A DNA stretch of 64,000 nucleotides. It comes from Ignelater luminosus. Taxonomy: Eukaryota; Arthropoda; Insecta; Coleoptera; Elateridae. The notes under the pieces were generated by a model, which saw nothing but the letters and a program-made list of their open reading frames with translations, did not search any database and was not told where the DNA came from. The translations under genes were made by a program, and so were the position numbers. Below are positions 24,723 through 39,000 of this stretch, piece after piece. The stretch lies in NCBI GenBank assembly GCA_011009095.1, contig VTPC01091250.1, positions 85,011 to 149,010 of the forward strand. The letters are read 5' to 3'. The number at the start of each line of letters is the position of its first letter. Position 1 is the first letter of the stretch.

Positions 24723-27122
24723 TGTAACGAAGTTACTTTAATTTTACAGGATTGAAGGACCGTTAGTAATAAATTTTTAATTATTTGTTGCAAATTATTT
24801 TTTCGCACGTTGTACGCGCCGGTTGGCCGATCCGGTCACCAAATGGTGACTTACTATATTAAATCTTCTACCGGATATTATTAGTTAAGTTGTAAATTAT
24901 TCAAACCTAATTTTCGGACTAATTTATTATGAGCCGCCAATAATTTTATATTCTTTTAATTTCAAAAGTTGTAAGATTTAGTTTAAGACAAATTACATCG
25001 TATTCCCGTTCGATTTATAAAATACATTTTGTACCGTATTCGATAGTCCCATCATTAGAATTAATTGTAATTAAGTAATAACATTATTATTTGCTTCATT
25101 GGTGTGGCGAACCGCTGATGTATCCCCCCCACTAATCCATTTGATCCCACGCAGAGCATTCCCGCTACAAGAGCTTGCTAGGGTGGGGAGAACCGAACGG
25201 GTATAAATTCGAATGCCTGACCATCAAAAGGCAGTTGTGGTTACACTGAAACAGCTTGCACTGGTACATTAGTAACCAACAGTTCGACTCACTGCTTAGT
25301 GAGTATTCTGGCGATATTGAATACCCAGACCCGCTATACGGTGTCAAGGTATCTCTGTCCTGTCCGCCCGCTCTCTAACTTCCTGTCCACCCCTCCACCT
25401 CGTTTTCTACCGTCCTATATCCCTCATCTGATCCGTTTCAAATTTACTACTTTACTGTCTGTGTGGCGGTCAATCCGACACATCGTCGATCTAGCCCAAG
25501 TGTAGTTATCCCAGCGCTGATGAGGCGGTCGATCCGACTCGTCGCCGCTGGATAGCTCCGATTCACTCCCCAACTTGTGGCTTCATTGCCGGTGTGGCGA
25601 ATCGATCCGACACATCGTCAATCCAGCCTCAAATACCGTTGCATTTGCATTTAGAGAAGTTGATTTTTAATTTTATTTGTAGCAAATCATTTTTGTTTTA
25701 CAATATTTTAATGTAGTTGTTGGATTTTGTTCCCACAAAGCATTGATGATAAGTAAAGATTGGATTATATGCAAAATTCACCTCTGTATCTTTCAATAAA
25801 TTTCTTCAAAACGTTGGAATCACCAATTTTACTTTTTGTTGTGCCTAGAAAATAATAAAACGGGTAATTCCAACGTTTTGAAGAGATACTATTGAAAGAT
25901 AAGGAAGCGCATTTGCATATTATCATATCTTTAACGATAAGTACATATTATAGCTGCACTTGTGACGTTTTCTGTCGGCGGGCGTCAAAATATGCGACGC
26001 GCTTGCTGGACGGTCTCGGGCGCCAGATTTGATAATGGGGTTTACTCCTCCACCTCGTCCTTGAGGCGGTCAGACGAGGGCTCATGGGTAGCTGCGTTGG
26101 AGATAACGGTAATTCCAGGCAACTGGCTGGAATGACACTGCTGTAGAGCTTAGAATAAAATAAAACGTCAATGTAACCCAAGCAATATCTGTTAATACAA
26201 GTAAGCACACGAAAATATACAAGCGAACTGGTACAAACCCAAACTTACTAATTCTACCCAAGCAGTGCAGCAAGCGGAAACGGAGGGCAAGCCAAAAGGG
26301 TTGGATGTACGGGTTGCGGACCGGGTCTGGTGCCTTGAGGGGGGGGGGGGAAGTAAGGGTTGGTCGGGGTCAGAGCTACCCAGCGACGACGGACCGGCTT
26401 GGCCGGCAACTACGATACTGGGGTAGCTGCCTTGTAGAATGGCCGGAGACGCACCGGCTTGACTGCGACAGTCAAACTACAAGCAGGGGATGGAGGGCGG
26501 CGGTATGAAGGAATAGTTAGAGCGGTGAGCAGGATAAAGGTAAGGCGGGCGGTAAAAGTAGGACACCTTTGTGGCTTACAAGAATACTCACTAACCCTTG
26601 GATGCTCATTCTGATCTCGTGTTGTCCGACTGCTTTAATGTAACTGCAACAACTAACTCTTCGGCGGTTTGCTTATATACCCATACGGTCCCCCCCCCCC
26701 CCCCCCCGCTAACAAACTAAGCGCAGTGGAAATGTTCCGGGTGGGAGCGAGCGGGCTAGTGGGGAGCAACTTAACAGTTTGCCCCCTAATGAAGCAAAGA
26801 TTAATATTATGACTTAATTGTAATTAATTCTAACGATGAAATACACATTGTAATATCGGGTGCGGTGAGAAATGCATTTTATAAATCGAACGGAATCGTA
26901 ATGCCATATGCCTTAAAATAAATTTCACATTTTGTGTTTTTATAACTTAGAGAATTACCCTTAATAAATTATAACTCAAATAATATTCGGCGGAAAGCAG
27001 CAAAAATGTAAAATAACTACTGCAGCAGAGTTGATAATGATTTTGAAACAATATAACTAGAAATGAACAATTAAAATTCACTAATAAGTTCTCTAAAAAA
27101 AAATTAAAGTAACTTTGTTACA
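24723..27122. mobile_element. 2.4-kb inverted-repeat element with GC-rich core, family unknown
   Basis: The ends read TGTAACGAAGTTACTTTAAT and, from the other strand, TGTAACAAAGTTACTTTAAT. Further inside, a well-matched inverted block runs over about 110 bases at 24995-25105 and 26785-26905 (CCCGTTCGATTTATAAAATA, TTAGAATTAATTGTAATTAA, TTTGCTTCATT). The arms are AT-rich. The core, 25105-26785, is abruptly GC-rich and has a run of 12 G at 26339 and 18 C at 26690. It also holds repeated GTGTGGCG..GACACATCG units. No transposase or other protein is recognisable. No target duplication is evident. Confidence 0.65.
25461..25628. repeat. Three spaced copies of a hairpin-prone GTGTGGCGG unit
   Basis: Units at 25461-25496, 25519-25555 and 25592-25628 share GTGTGGCGGTCRATCCGACA and CATCGTCGATCTAGCC, with differences. 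A partial fourth copy is at 25102-25130. Each unit has short self-complementary parts. They lie in the GC-rich core of the 2.4-kb element. Confidence 0.65.
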
Positions 27123-27246
27123 CACTTAAACCTTACAAATAAGCAGTTTTTGTTGGTAATTCATTTTTTTATCACACTTTGTCAAATTAAATTAAAAATA
27201 AACTCAAATTAAAAAAATTATTTTTTTTTATTTTATACAATATATA

Positions 27247-28494
27247 CAGGGCGTTCCTATGGTCCATGTTCAGAGGAGAGCATCGTTATTTGTAGGAACA
27301 TCAAAAACCGTGACTAAGAAAAGCTGTCAGGACGATTATCTGTACTTCCTAAAATTGTTCTTGATTGCACAGGGTGTCCCATAAAAGTGTGGCACTTCTT
27401 AAATTAAATACTCTGTACATTTTGTTATTTGTTTTTTAATTTCTTTGTTCGATCCTAATTACAATGATAAGCTTTATGGAGGTCTAAACCAAACAGTTTT
27501 GACGTTATTCGATTCAGGGCCACTCTGGTATAATTGATAGTATCTCTTTTATACAGTGTGACTGAGAAACGAGAAATATAATTTTATTCAATTTTTATAA
27601 ATGAGAAGCCTGCATATTTTAATATTTTCTTGTTCCACATTCATTGTTAATTGCAATTATGTGCATTTATACGTAACAGTTTCGGAGTTATTCAGTTATT
27701 TGTGTGAAATGCTATCACACTTCTCAACTGACCCTGAAATAATTAAAGAATTTTATAAATTCACATTTTTAATGATTTAGAAATGCTTACTGAACTTTTA
27801 GCCCTAAACCTTTTTTCTATAGGGTGATCAAGAAGTGCAAATTCTGATTTTTCTGATTTCTTAAATGAAACAACCGAAGCACTCTGTATATCTTAGCATT
27901 TTCTTATTACTACAGCTTTATAGGATTTATACTTGTTGATCTTGGCGTTATTTGATTATTTGTTGTGAAATGCCACATTCCTAAGTCAGCCCTGGTACAA
28001 TTAAGGAATCTTATGTTTTTGTAACTTTGAGAAGATAAAATTGATTAAGACCGAAAAAGCAGAAACAGCAGAATTAGAATTTATGCTTCTTATTTGCTCT
28101 GTAGAGTAAAGGTTTATAGTTAAAATCTCAGTAAACATTTCTAAAGACAATATTTAGTTTTACTTTATTGAAGATGTGAAATTACAAACTTTCTTAATTA
28201 TTATACAAAGACCAATTGAGAAGTCCCAACGCATGTTGGATATAGACCCACTTAATGCTATATTGTGGCAATCAACAATAAATGCGAAATAAGAGAATAA
28301 CAATACACAGGGTATTTCATTTAAGAAAACTTAAGTTTTATGTGCCCACTTTATTGGAACACCCTGTGTAGTCAAGAATAATTTAAGGAAGTACAGATGA
28401 TCATCCTGTACAACTTTTCCTAGTAACAGCTTTTGATATTCCTCCAAATAATGACACTATCTTCCAAGCACGTTGAAACACTCTTCGAACAAAT
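27247..28494. mobile_element. Compound repeat: inverted 150-bp arms around three diverged tandem units
   Basis: The left arm (27247-27397) and right arm (28330-28494) are inverted copies. They share AAGAAAAGCTGTCAGGACGA versus its complement, GTACTTCCTAAAATT, and GGGACACCCTGTG. Each arm carries CAGGGTGT-type ends on both sides. Between them, three copies of a 180-260-bp unit begin near 27370, 27556 and 27822. They can be aligned through a motif of the form GTTATTyGATTAnTT..GCCACTCTGGTACAATTAA. A third copy of the arm is at 37949-38080. There is no coding capacity. The superfamily is uncertain. Confidence 0.65.
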
Positions 28495-28505
28495 TCCTGC
28501 ATATA

Positions 28506-28680
28506 CAGGATGTCCCGTAATTGGCGCATAAACGGCATGGAACGTTATTCTTTATTAAAAAAGTAATTCAAAAAGTCTCATTAGTGTTTTGCTCTTTGTG
28601 GCTTGCTTTTGAAGATATTAACAGTTAAAGTTTTAAGGAAACACTATAGTTTTATTATGCTTTATTTATAGGACACCCTG
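28506..28680. mobile_element. Short MITE with CAGGRTGTCC ends
   Basis: The element is 175 bp, begins CAGGATGTCCCG and ends GGACACCCTG, and TA flanks both ends (28504-28505 and 28681-28682). It directly follows the compound repeat and uses the same end motif. There is no ORF. Confidence 0.6.
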
Positions 28681-28682
28681 TA

Positions 28683-29186
28683 TCTGCGCATATTTCAGAC
28701 TAATCTTTTCTTTGGTTATAAGGAACTCATAAATTTAATGAAGTCCACAATTTTTTCTTTGCATTTTTTGCAAGTATTAAGAATAATCTTTGTTATAAAT
28801 AAAAATTGTTAAGATTTAGTTTTGATTAATGACAAGTTAATTTAAGAAATTGAATTATGAAAAAGGTAAAAGAATTTTCTTTTTATATAATAATTATTAT
28901 TATATATTAATTTTCTAGTGTCATCGTATAATAACTAAACTAAATATTAACTTTGTTAAATTAAGTTGGGTTAGATATGGATAGTTAGATCGAGTGGTGG
29001 TATATGATAAAGGCTCCTAAACAAATTTTGTGGTTGTAGATAATAAGTTATTAAAATTTCTCTGTTGGAGTATATTTAGTATAATATGTGCAGTTGTGTA
29101 TGATTACAACTCAAACTTAAATTTGCTGTATTAAATAGGCCTTATTTTGTTATAAAGAATGAACTAATTAGTTTGTGTGTTTTCAG
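28683..29186 (+). other. End of mub intron 1; nothing recognised
   Basis: AT-rich sequence leading to the acceptor at 29186. The final TGTGTGTTTTCAG forms a normal polypyrimidine tract. Confidence 0.6.
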
Positions 29187-29243
29187 GAGGTTGGTAGTAT
29201 TATTGGAAAGAAAGGAGAAATTGTGAAGCGATTTAGAGAAGAG
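29187..29243 (+). CDS. mub: mub coding exon 2 (KH1 GxxG loop)
   Basis: A 57-base exon encodes EVGSIIGKKGEIVKRFREE. It carries the KH1 nucleic-acid-binding loop, GKKG, and the helix that follows it. It is flanked by TGTGTTTTCAG on the left and GTAAGA on the right and is phase 0 at both ends. Residues 26-44 of the protein come from here. Splitting KH1 over three short exons is a layout shared with other PCBP-family genes. The exon is too short for ordinary ORF scans and was found from the KH motif. Confidence 0.92.
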
Positions 29244-29492
29244 GTAAGAAACTTATGTACATTTTCTGGAGGTTTTAGTAATATAACTCTGTCCAATGAT
29301 GAGAACTAAAATTGCTAGACAAGTCTGAGGTAGTTTCGGTGGTACCGAGCATAGTAATTTAGCTGTGTCATACTATTTCGGTGGTGGTCAATGTGCATAG
29401 ATTATGAGAGCTGAGGGCTATAAAAAATACAATTTCATTAATTCTTCTTGTTTTGTTTGACAAATTTACTTGAAGGTTTTTTACATTTTCAG

Positions 29493-29609
29493 TCTGGAGC
29501 AAAAATCAACATATCCGATGGATCATGCCCTGAACGTATTGTTACTGTAACAGGATTAACAAGTGCTATTTTCAAAGCGTTCACACTTATCTGCAAAAAA
29601 TTTGAAGAG
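29493..29609 (+). CDS. mub: mub coding exon 3 (C-terminal half of KH1)
   Basis: This exon gives 39 residues, from SGAKINISDG through the CPERIVTVTG segment to KKFEE. They form the second and third strands and last helix of KH1, residues 45-83. The acceptor is TTTTACATTTTCAG and the donor after GAAGAG is GTAAAT, phase 0 at both ends. Intron 2, between exons 2 and 3, is only 249 bases. If the following intron were retained, the frame would run on for about 67 hydrophobic codons, which is not expected to be real protein. Confidence 0.92.
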
Positions 29610-29882
29610 GTAAATATATGTTTCATTCTCTACTTTGCAATAATGATGATTTTGATATTTGCCATGCAAGTTACTAATGTGTTGAGTGCTGCATTTGGCT
29701 TTTTTGAATTTACGTATGTTCCTACTATCCAAATAATGATTATAGAATATAACAAGGCCATAAATATTTTATGTGCTTGTTGCACTTTTTATTATTTTAA
29801 ATATCCTTGAGATAATGCTTACCAAAATAAATATCCTGCTTGCTAAACATGATGTAGTAGCACTATAGTCTTGCAGCATTAG

Positions 29883-33440
<3,558 letters not shown>

Positions 33441-34031
33441 AGTAGATGTCAAACTATTTTGTCTGATATAGGATTAAACAGCTAAAATTTAAATTCATAT
33501 TTATTTTCAATCAAGTCACACCGAAGGCCGTATTCTTCGTCAGTTCTTAAACGAAGACGTATATTGTAGTCTCATAAAGTAAAATATAAGCTCCAGAGTG
33601 TTACACGAATATTGACCGGACAGCTGAGTTAAATGCTGTTAATATAAGGATCATTTTCGCAAAAAAAGCATTAGGTACTTTAGTGATTATTGTAGCTGAG
33701 CAGTGTTCTGCAGTTCTCAAACATTTAAACAACTAATATACCTACGGCAATAGGATTATCGAAAAAACCTTTGAGAACTGCTGAACCCTGCTGAGCTACA
33801 ACCAGCAGTAAGTGCATAAGATGCTTTTGGAAAAATGACCCTTATGTCAACAGCGTTTGACTCAGCTGTCTGGTCGTTATTCGCGTGACACGCCTGCAGT
33901 TTGTATTTTACTTTATGTTACTACAATATGCATCTTCGTTTAAGAACTCGGTGTGACGTGATTGAAAATAAATATGAATTTAAATTCTAGCTGTTTAATC
34001 CTATATCGGACAAAAAGGTTTGACATGTACT
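33441..34031. mobile_element. 590-bp near-perfect hairpin (foldback element)
   Basis: The left arm (about 33441-33730) and right arm (about 33760-34031) are inverted copies over nearly their full length. Examples are GATATAGGATTAAACAGCTA, AAATTTAAATTCATATTTAT and ACAGCTGAGT. The left arm has an extra 20 or so bases near 33525. The loop is only about 30 bases. There is no ORF and no clear target duplication. Transcribed as part of the mub intron, it would form a long double-stranded RNA stem. Confidence 0.85.
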
Positions 34032-35106
34032 TTATTTTAATATTGTATCCACTTGAAACTATAGGATATGCTTAAATAAGTATATATGAATAAAACAAGC
34101 CTATTTTCACTTTAGTAACTGACCACCCATGTTGCCAGATAACAATTCGTGATTATAAAACAAAAGAAAAACTAACTTGCAATTAAACAATTAATTGTCT
34201 CATGTATACATGTTTATAAAGGCCATCCCAATTCAGAAACATTTACAAAAAGTTACAAATCGTCCTTTTAATTACATTGTCTCACTTCAAATTTCAAGCA
34301 CTGTATATTATAATCATAGCTTATTATAATGTACTACTTTTTTGTTATTCTAAACATCAAACCATACAAAAAGCTCCTTTACAATTTTTTTCCATTTTTC
34401 CAAATAACGTGACAAAATCATAAAAAATCAAAAATAAAAGAAGATATTTAAATTCTGATTATACAAAAGAAAAAGTAGATCAATAATGTGTAGTCAGTTT
34501 TTTCTAGCTCTTCGAGTTTCTGAGATATCCTACATTTACCTCGAATTTGGGTCACCCTGTACAAGCCTTTTATTGCCTCTTTTGGCAATTTTTAATTTAG
34601 TAATGTGTTTTTTTTCCCACTCCCTACTTACCTGTTTTAGTTTAGCTATGCAATTTAAAAACAGCCTCTCATTTATTTGGTATAGAAATGAATGGTTATA
34701 AATAGGGAATCCAAAGATTATACAATTGCAGATGCTCAGATGTGTGCCAGATGCATATACCAATATTACTGTAGAAAAAGAAACAAAACACTGGGTGAAA
34801 ACCTATCCCTACTGTTTCACAATCAAAATATTAAGACAATCAACATTTATTTTATTTGGATACATAACATGATTTATTATTCTTCCTACTAAAGCAGTTT
34901 CAAACCTTTTTGAATTTACTCAAATTATTTAAATTTTAATATTAATTTTTCTTTATTAAATATTTTATAGTAAATAGTTGTAGTCAAGTTTATGCGTAAA
35001 CAATCTGTCATAAATTACCTCTCTTTATCCTAATGGTATTACTACAGTAGCCCAGCTATTTACTGAACTGAAATTCAAGAAATTCATGCTGTATAGAAAA
35101 CTTTAG
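34032..35106. other. mub intron 4; nothing recognised
   Basis: No supported gene. GTCACCCTGTACAAGCC at about 34550 looks like one end of a CAGGGTG-type element, with no partner identified. Confidence 0.5.
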
Positions 35107-35177
35107 ATCTCACATGGAATTTGAACCCACATCTTCAATAAACCATATCACAGCTTTACCAATTAAGCTAGTGGGAT
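35107..35177 (-). repeat. tRNA-like sequence (tRNA pseudogene or SINE head)
   Basis: Read on the minus strand, 71 bases give acceptor arms ATCCCAC and GTGAGAT, which pair at six of seven positions. The A box lies within TAGCTTAATTGGTAAAGC (D stem GCTT/AAGC) and the B box is GGGTTCAAATTCC. The T stem needs two wobble pairs and the anticodon stem pairs badly, with GGT in the anticodon place. It has no CCA and is probably not functional. Such a sequence is usual for the head of a tRNA-derived SINE, but a tail was not delimited. Confidence 0.6.
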
Positions 35178-35289
35178 CTTCCCCAAGCTAGCGCTAAAGC
35201 CTCTGTATGTATTATTCATGTGCAAAGTGTTTTCCACTAATTATAATATATTTTGGTCTTTTTCTTACTACATTTTGTTAAATGCTAAT
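35178..35289. other. mub intron 4; nothing recognised
   Basis: A short AT-rich stretch between the tRNA-like sequence and the Tc1 relic. Confidence 0.5.
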
Positions 35290-36050
35290 TGGATCACCTG
35301 GTAGAAGAGTGGGCTACATACAAAAAATTCGTTGTCAGAATTATAGGCTCTTTTCGCATAGATCTTGTCCAATGGGTGTTTCCAGTAATTTTCTATTGGA
35401 TTACTATCAGGAGTGGAAAGGGGGCAAAGTCCAAAATTTTCATCTCCAGGTTTTTTTAACCCTCTTTGTCAATTTCATATAATGAATTAGAGCATTATCT
35501 TATGAAAAGAAATAATCTTTATCTGGAAAATGTCTTTTTACCATCCTTAAGTATTTTGCACTTATTTTTCCCTTCAGCCACAGCAGCAGTTATGGCACCC
35601 CAAACCATCACTCCTCCACTCCTGCTTTGGCGCTTGAGACGGTTTCAGGCATCTTTCCTACCATTTGCCATGTACAAAAACATATTGTCAGCAGGACCAT
35701 CTTTACGAAAGTGCTTTTCATCTGTAAAAACAATTTTGTCTGCATGGGTTCTTCCATTCTCAGCCATTTCTTTTCTATTGCAAGTCGTTTTTCTTTATGC
35801 TTTTTGAATAAAACTGCTATTTTTAGCACTTTTTATATAGTATATTTATTGACTTCAGTTGCCTTTGAATGGTTTGGATAGATTCCTGAAGCTGTTTTCT
35901 TTTTTTCTCTCAGATAATTCATTTTATACATCTTAGTAACCGTTGGTGTTGCCAAACTATATTTTTACCAACTTTGTGTACAGAAAAGTCCTTTACATCA
36001 GCTTTCACCAGAGTTCTTAAATCCATTGATTGCATTTTACTGTACTTTTA
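35290..36050 (-). pseudogene. Tc1-like (DD34E-type) transposase relic
   Basis: On the minus strand, broken frames give HKEKRLAIEKKWLRM, KIVFTDEKHFRKDGP, RQSRSGGVMVWGAI, a DNALIH block and NPIENYWKHPLDKIYAK. These are the DDE blocks of a Tc1-group transposase, including all three acidic positions. Stops and frameshifts separate them, so the copy is inactive. The longest surviving frame is 35829-35608, but most of its sequence is out of the ancestral frame. Inverted ends were not found. Confidence 0.78.
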
Positions 36051-37948
36051 AATAAGTAAATCTTGTATAAAAACTTGATATAAACTAGTCAAAGCAACTA
36101 CTACAATAAATGATCTGAGATGTGTCTACTTTTATTTGTTGCTTTAGGTGTAAGGTTTCAATGTGTATTTTGCTGATGGCTCACAGTTAAAGGCAGATAT
36201 TTGTATATTCGTATCACTCATTATAATTGATAGACAAGATATTTGCCTATTTAAACCTTATGGTTATGACAACATAGGGTATTCACTTTTTTAATTTATT
36301 TTTTTAATGCATTTCTAAGTTTCTTTCATAATTTTTAGCCATTTACAGACATGACATTTAGGAGAATTAATTAAGCAAAATATCCATGTGATCCATGATT
36401 CTTAGACAAGACCATTGTCTCAGATTAAATTTGGCACATGTCACTGTGTTGTAGTATCAGATTACAGCCTACAAGGCAACTGTGATAGTCTAAGAACGAT
36501 GCACGTGATTAATGACATAGACAATATTTAAATTCAATACCAACTTAATTCTGAAGAAACTTAGTTTATCTTTGTTATTGACGGACTTTCTGATTATGGA
36601 GTCCATGAGTAGTTGTGCAAATTAAGTAAACAAGAGTTGAAATTAATAATAACCATTTTTTCAAGATTTTCTTCAATAAAATGTGTACATCTGGAAGTTA
36701 AAAACCAACATCAAAAATTAATATTTTGAAGTGTATTTACATTTATAAACTGAAAGTCTCCAATGCATGTTGTGTTAGCTGTATAAAAGCGAAGCAAAAA
36801 CATGCACATAGCAGCATAGGTGAGTGAGCCAGTGGTTCAGATGAATAATGTGCATACTGATATTGAATATTTAGTGGGTTCATCATAAAATGGTCCCTGA
36901 GGTTGGCAAGTCTGATTATTAAATATGCAGAACTCAGTTGGCGATACTTTTATAATGCTTATATGGTTTTTTCAGATCTTGTTGCTCAATCTGTCAAACT
37001 GATATTTTTTATTATTAAGTTTAATATCTACTAATAATAACTAAAATAACCTAAAATATAATAAAGGATGCAAAAATGTGGTTTATAATTAATAAGAAAG
37101 AGATGGATAGTTTGTTGTACTCCTAGGATATGTCACACACATTCTCTTCTGTCAGATCCATAATTTACCTTATTTAATATGCAATGATTTGCAAACAAAA
37201 GATCGTAGTCCGGTTTCTACTCTCCTTTCATTAACTAATGAAGCTTCTTTAAAAATTTAAAAAGGTATAGCTTCATCTGATCTTAACAAGAAGAAAAAGG
37301 TTATCATGGTAATTAGAGACTATTTAAGTTTAATGATGAGAGCAGAAACTGACCTAGTGTTATTATTTTTTGTAATATCAATAAATGTTGATAAAGGTTG
37401 TACAGAACGAAGAAATATTATGTGTTCACAGTTTTCTCGCATGAGGGTTGGCCATGAATTTTTTTTTTGTTAGGTTGTACACAATAGTTATTTTAATTGT
37501 TATTTCATTGTACCGCTTGGACAACCTCAAAACTAATCACTGTCACTGCACAGAATTTGCCAAGTCTATTGCATATTTGAAATAGGAATATTTAAACAGG
37601 ATGTTTTCTTGAAATAGATTATTCTCTTTGTAATTTGATATTGTTTTTGTTGTTAGAGGTGTATTCAAAAACACATCTAAAATATGCCCAAAGTTAACTA
37701 ACTATGAAAAAACCAGGCCTATAACTTACTAAACTGGAGACATAAAAATTACTAAAGATGTTAATTCTGTTTTATATAAAACTGACAATATTGTGTTTGT
37801 AGGTGTTCTGTTATGTAATCTAACCTAAAATCATTTAAAAAGCCTAACTATACATCATGTAAAACCAGTTTAGACTGAAAAACTACTAAATTGAGTGAAT
37901 CTTCATGTCCAATCCTCATGTAAAAAAACTGAACGCATAATACATAAG
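36051..37948. other. mub intron 4; nothing recognised
   Basis: AT-rich intron sequence without ORF or clear repeat. Confidence 0.55.
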
Positions 37949-38080
37949 GTTGTCACACTTTTATGGAACAGTCTGTATAGTTGAGAATTGTCTTAGTAGA
38001 GGTAAATGCTTCGTCCAGTTTCTTGATATTTCTACAAATAGTGACACTCCTCCTTTCACTAATTATTGAAACACCCTGTA
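37949..38080. repeat. Third copy of the CAGGGTGTCC-ended 150-bp unit
   Basis: CACACTTTTATGGAACA, CTGTATAGTTGAGAATTG, TTGATATTTCTACAAATA and GAAACACCCTGTA correspond in order to the right arm of the compound repeat at 28330-28494. The two differ at many bases. This is an isolated copy of the unit. Confidence 0.65.
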
Positions 38081-38721
38081 TACTATATGTTGCAACCAAA
38101 CTATTTTGTTCAGAGACTTAACAGTAGTAAAGTACTCATGAAAAGATAGAGAAATTAAGATATTGAAAGAATAATATTGTAGTCTCTCAGGACAATCTTC
38201 AATACATAGTATTTTCTATGAATTGTAGGTTTTATAAAATGGTAGCTGAAATTAGTATTATTTTTATTTTATACTACTTTTATCTCTGATTGGATTAAAT
38301 CCAAATAATAACTAATTAGCTATTAAATAATAATTATTACTGTTAGATTAAAATATATATAAATAAATATGGCTGTTTTTTTATATTTACAAAAACAAAA
38401 TATCATGGAAAAGCTATGAGAAAATATTTTCTACTTGACTTGAATTTTAATATAGAGCTTGCCATAGGAAACATTACTTCTTGTGACTTATCCACATGGC
38501 TTCAAGAAGAAGCTCACTTTCATACTAAATCAGATGTGCAGAAAGGACATCTTTTCCACGTCAGAGTAGAAAAGAATTATTCCCATACTGTTATTTCTAT
38601 GAAGTTTGCAGACAGAATGCTGGAAAAGCACCATTTTTCATCCAGTCAGAGAAAAAGATATATTTAATGATATTTTTTCTGTTTAATATTTTATAAAATT
38701 TGTTCTATTCTTCAATTACAG
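38081..38721 (+). other. End of mub intron 4, with an unexplained ORF
   Basis: An ORF at 38416-38667 (83 codons, MRKYFLLDLNFNIELAIG onward, ending SSQRKRYI) lies just before mub exon 5. Its 3' two thirds are less AT-rich than the flanks. I recognise no domain. It could be a transposon or processed-gene scrap. It is not part of the mub frame. Confidence 0.25.
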
Positions 38722-38844
38722 TCCCCTCCCAAAGGAGCAACCATACCCTATCGCCCTAAACCCCAAGTGGGTGGCCCTGTGATCCTGGCTGGCGGACAAG
38801 CCTATACCATCCAAGGCAACTACGCCGTTCCTGCCCATACAGAC
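38722..38844 (+). CDS. mub: mub coding exon 5, short form
   Basis: This exon gives 41 residues beginning SPPKGATIPYRPKPQ and ending YAVPAHTD. It is the linker after KH2, rich in proline, glycine and alanine, and matches the mub linker SPPKG motif. The acceptor is TTCTTCAATTACAG. The donor at 38845 is the perfect consensus GTAAGT, phase 0. The same exon can run on to a second perfect donor at 39001. The exon is clearly more GC-rich than the introns around it, as expected of coding sequence here. Confidence 0.88.
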
Positions 38845-39000
38845 GTAAGTAGTTCTATAATACCTCCCCTTATTCCCCCCCTGCCCCTCGGCCATCCACT
38901 GGCTGGTGCCGTGGCGCCCGCAGCGCCTCTCATGCCACTCGAGCCACTCAAGAACGGACACTTGCAGGCTGCCCTGCCACCCACACATCTTATGCCAGAT
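38722..39000 (+). CDS. mub: mub coding exon 5, long form (alternative 5' splice site)
   Basis: This is the same acceptor as the short form, but splicing uses the GTAAGT at 39001. It adds 156 bases, exactly 52 codons, so frame is kept. The added segment is rich in Pro, Leu and Ala (VSSSIIPPLIPPLPLGHP and onward to LPPTHLMPD) and has no stop. It has the GC-rich composition of coding sequence, unlike the intron beyond it. I therefore think it is translated in some transcripts. It would lengthen the flexible linker between KH2 and KH3. RNA evidence is needed to know which donor dominates. Confidence 0.72.

Noticed and set aside
26305..26508. 67-codon ORF in the GC-rich core
   Set aside because: Runs through the G12 tract, Arg/Gly-rich from composition; no domain.
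29448..29810. 120-codon ORF covering mub exon 3
   Set aside because: Only 29493-29609 is KH1 coding. The rest is intron read-through with hydrophobic, AT-driven residues.
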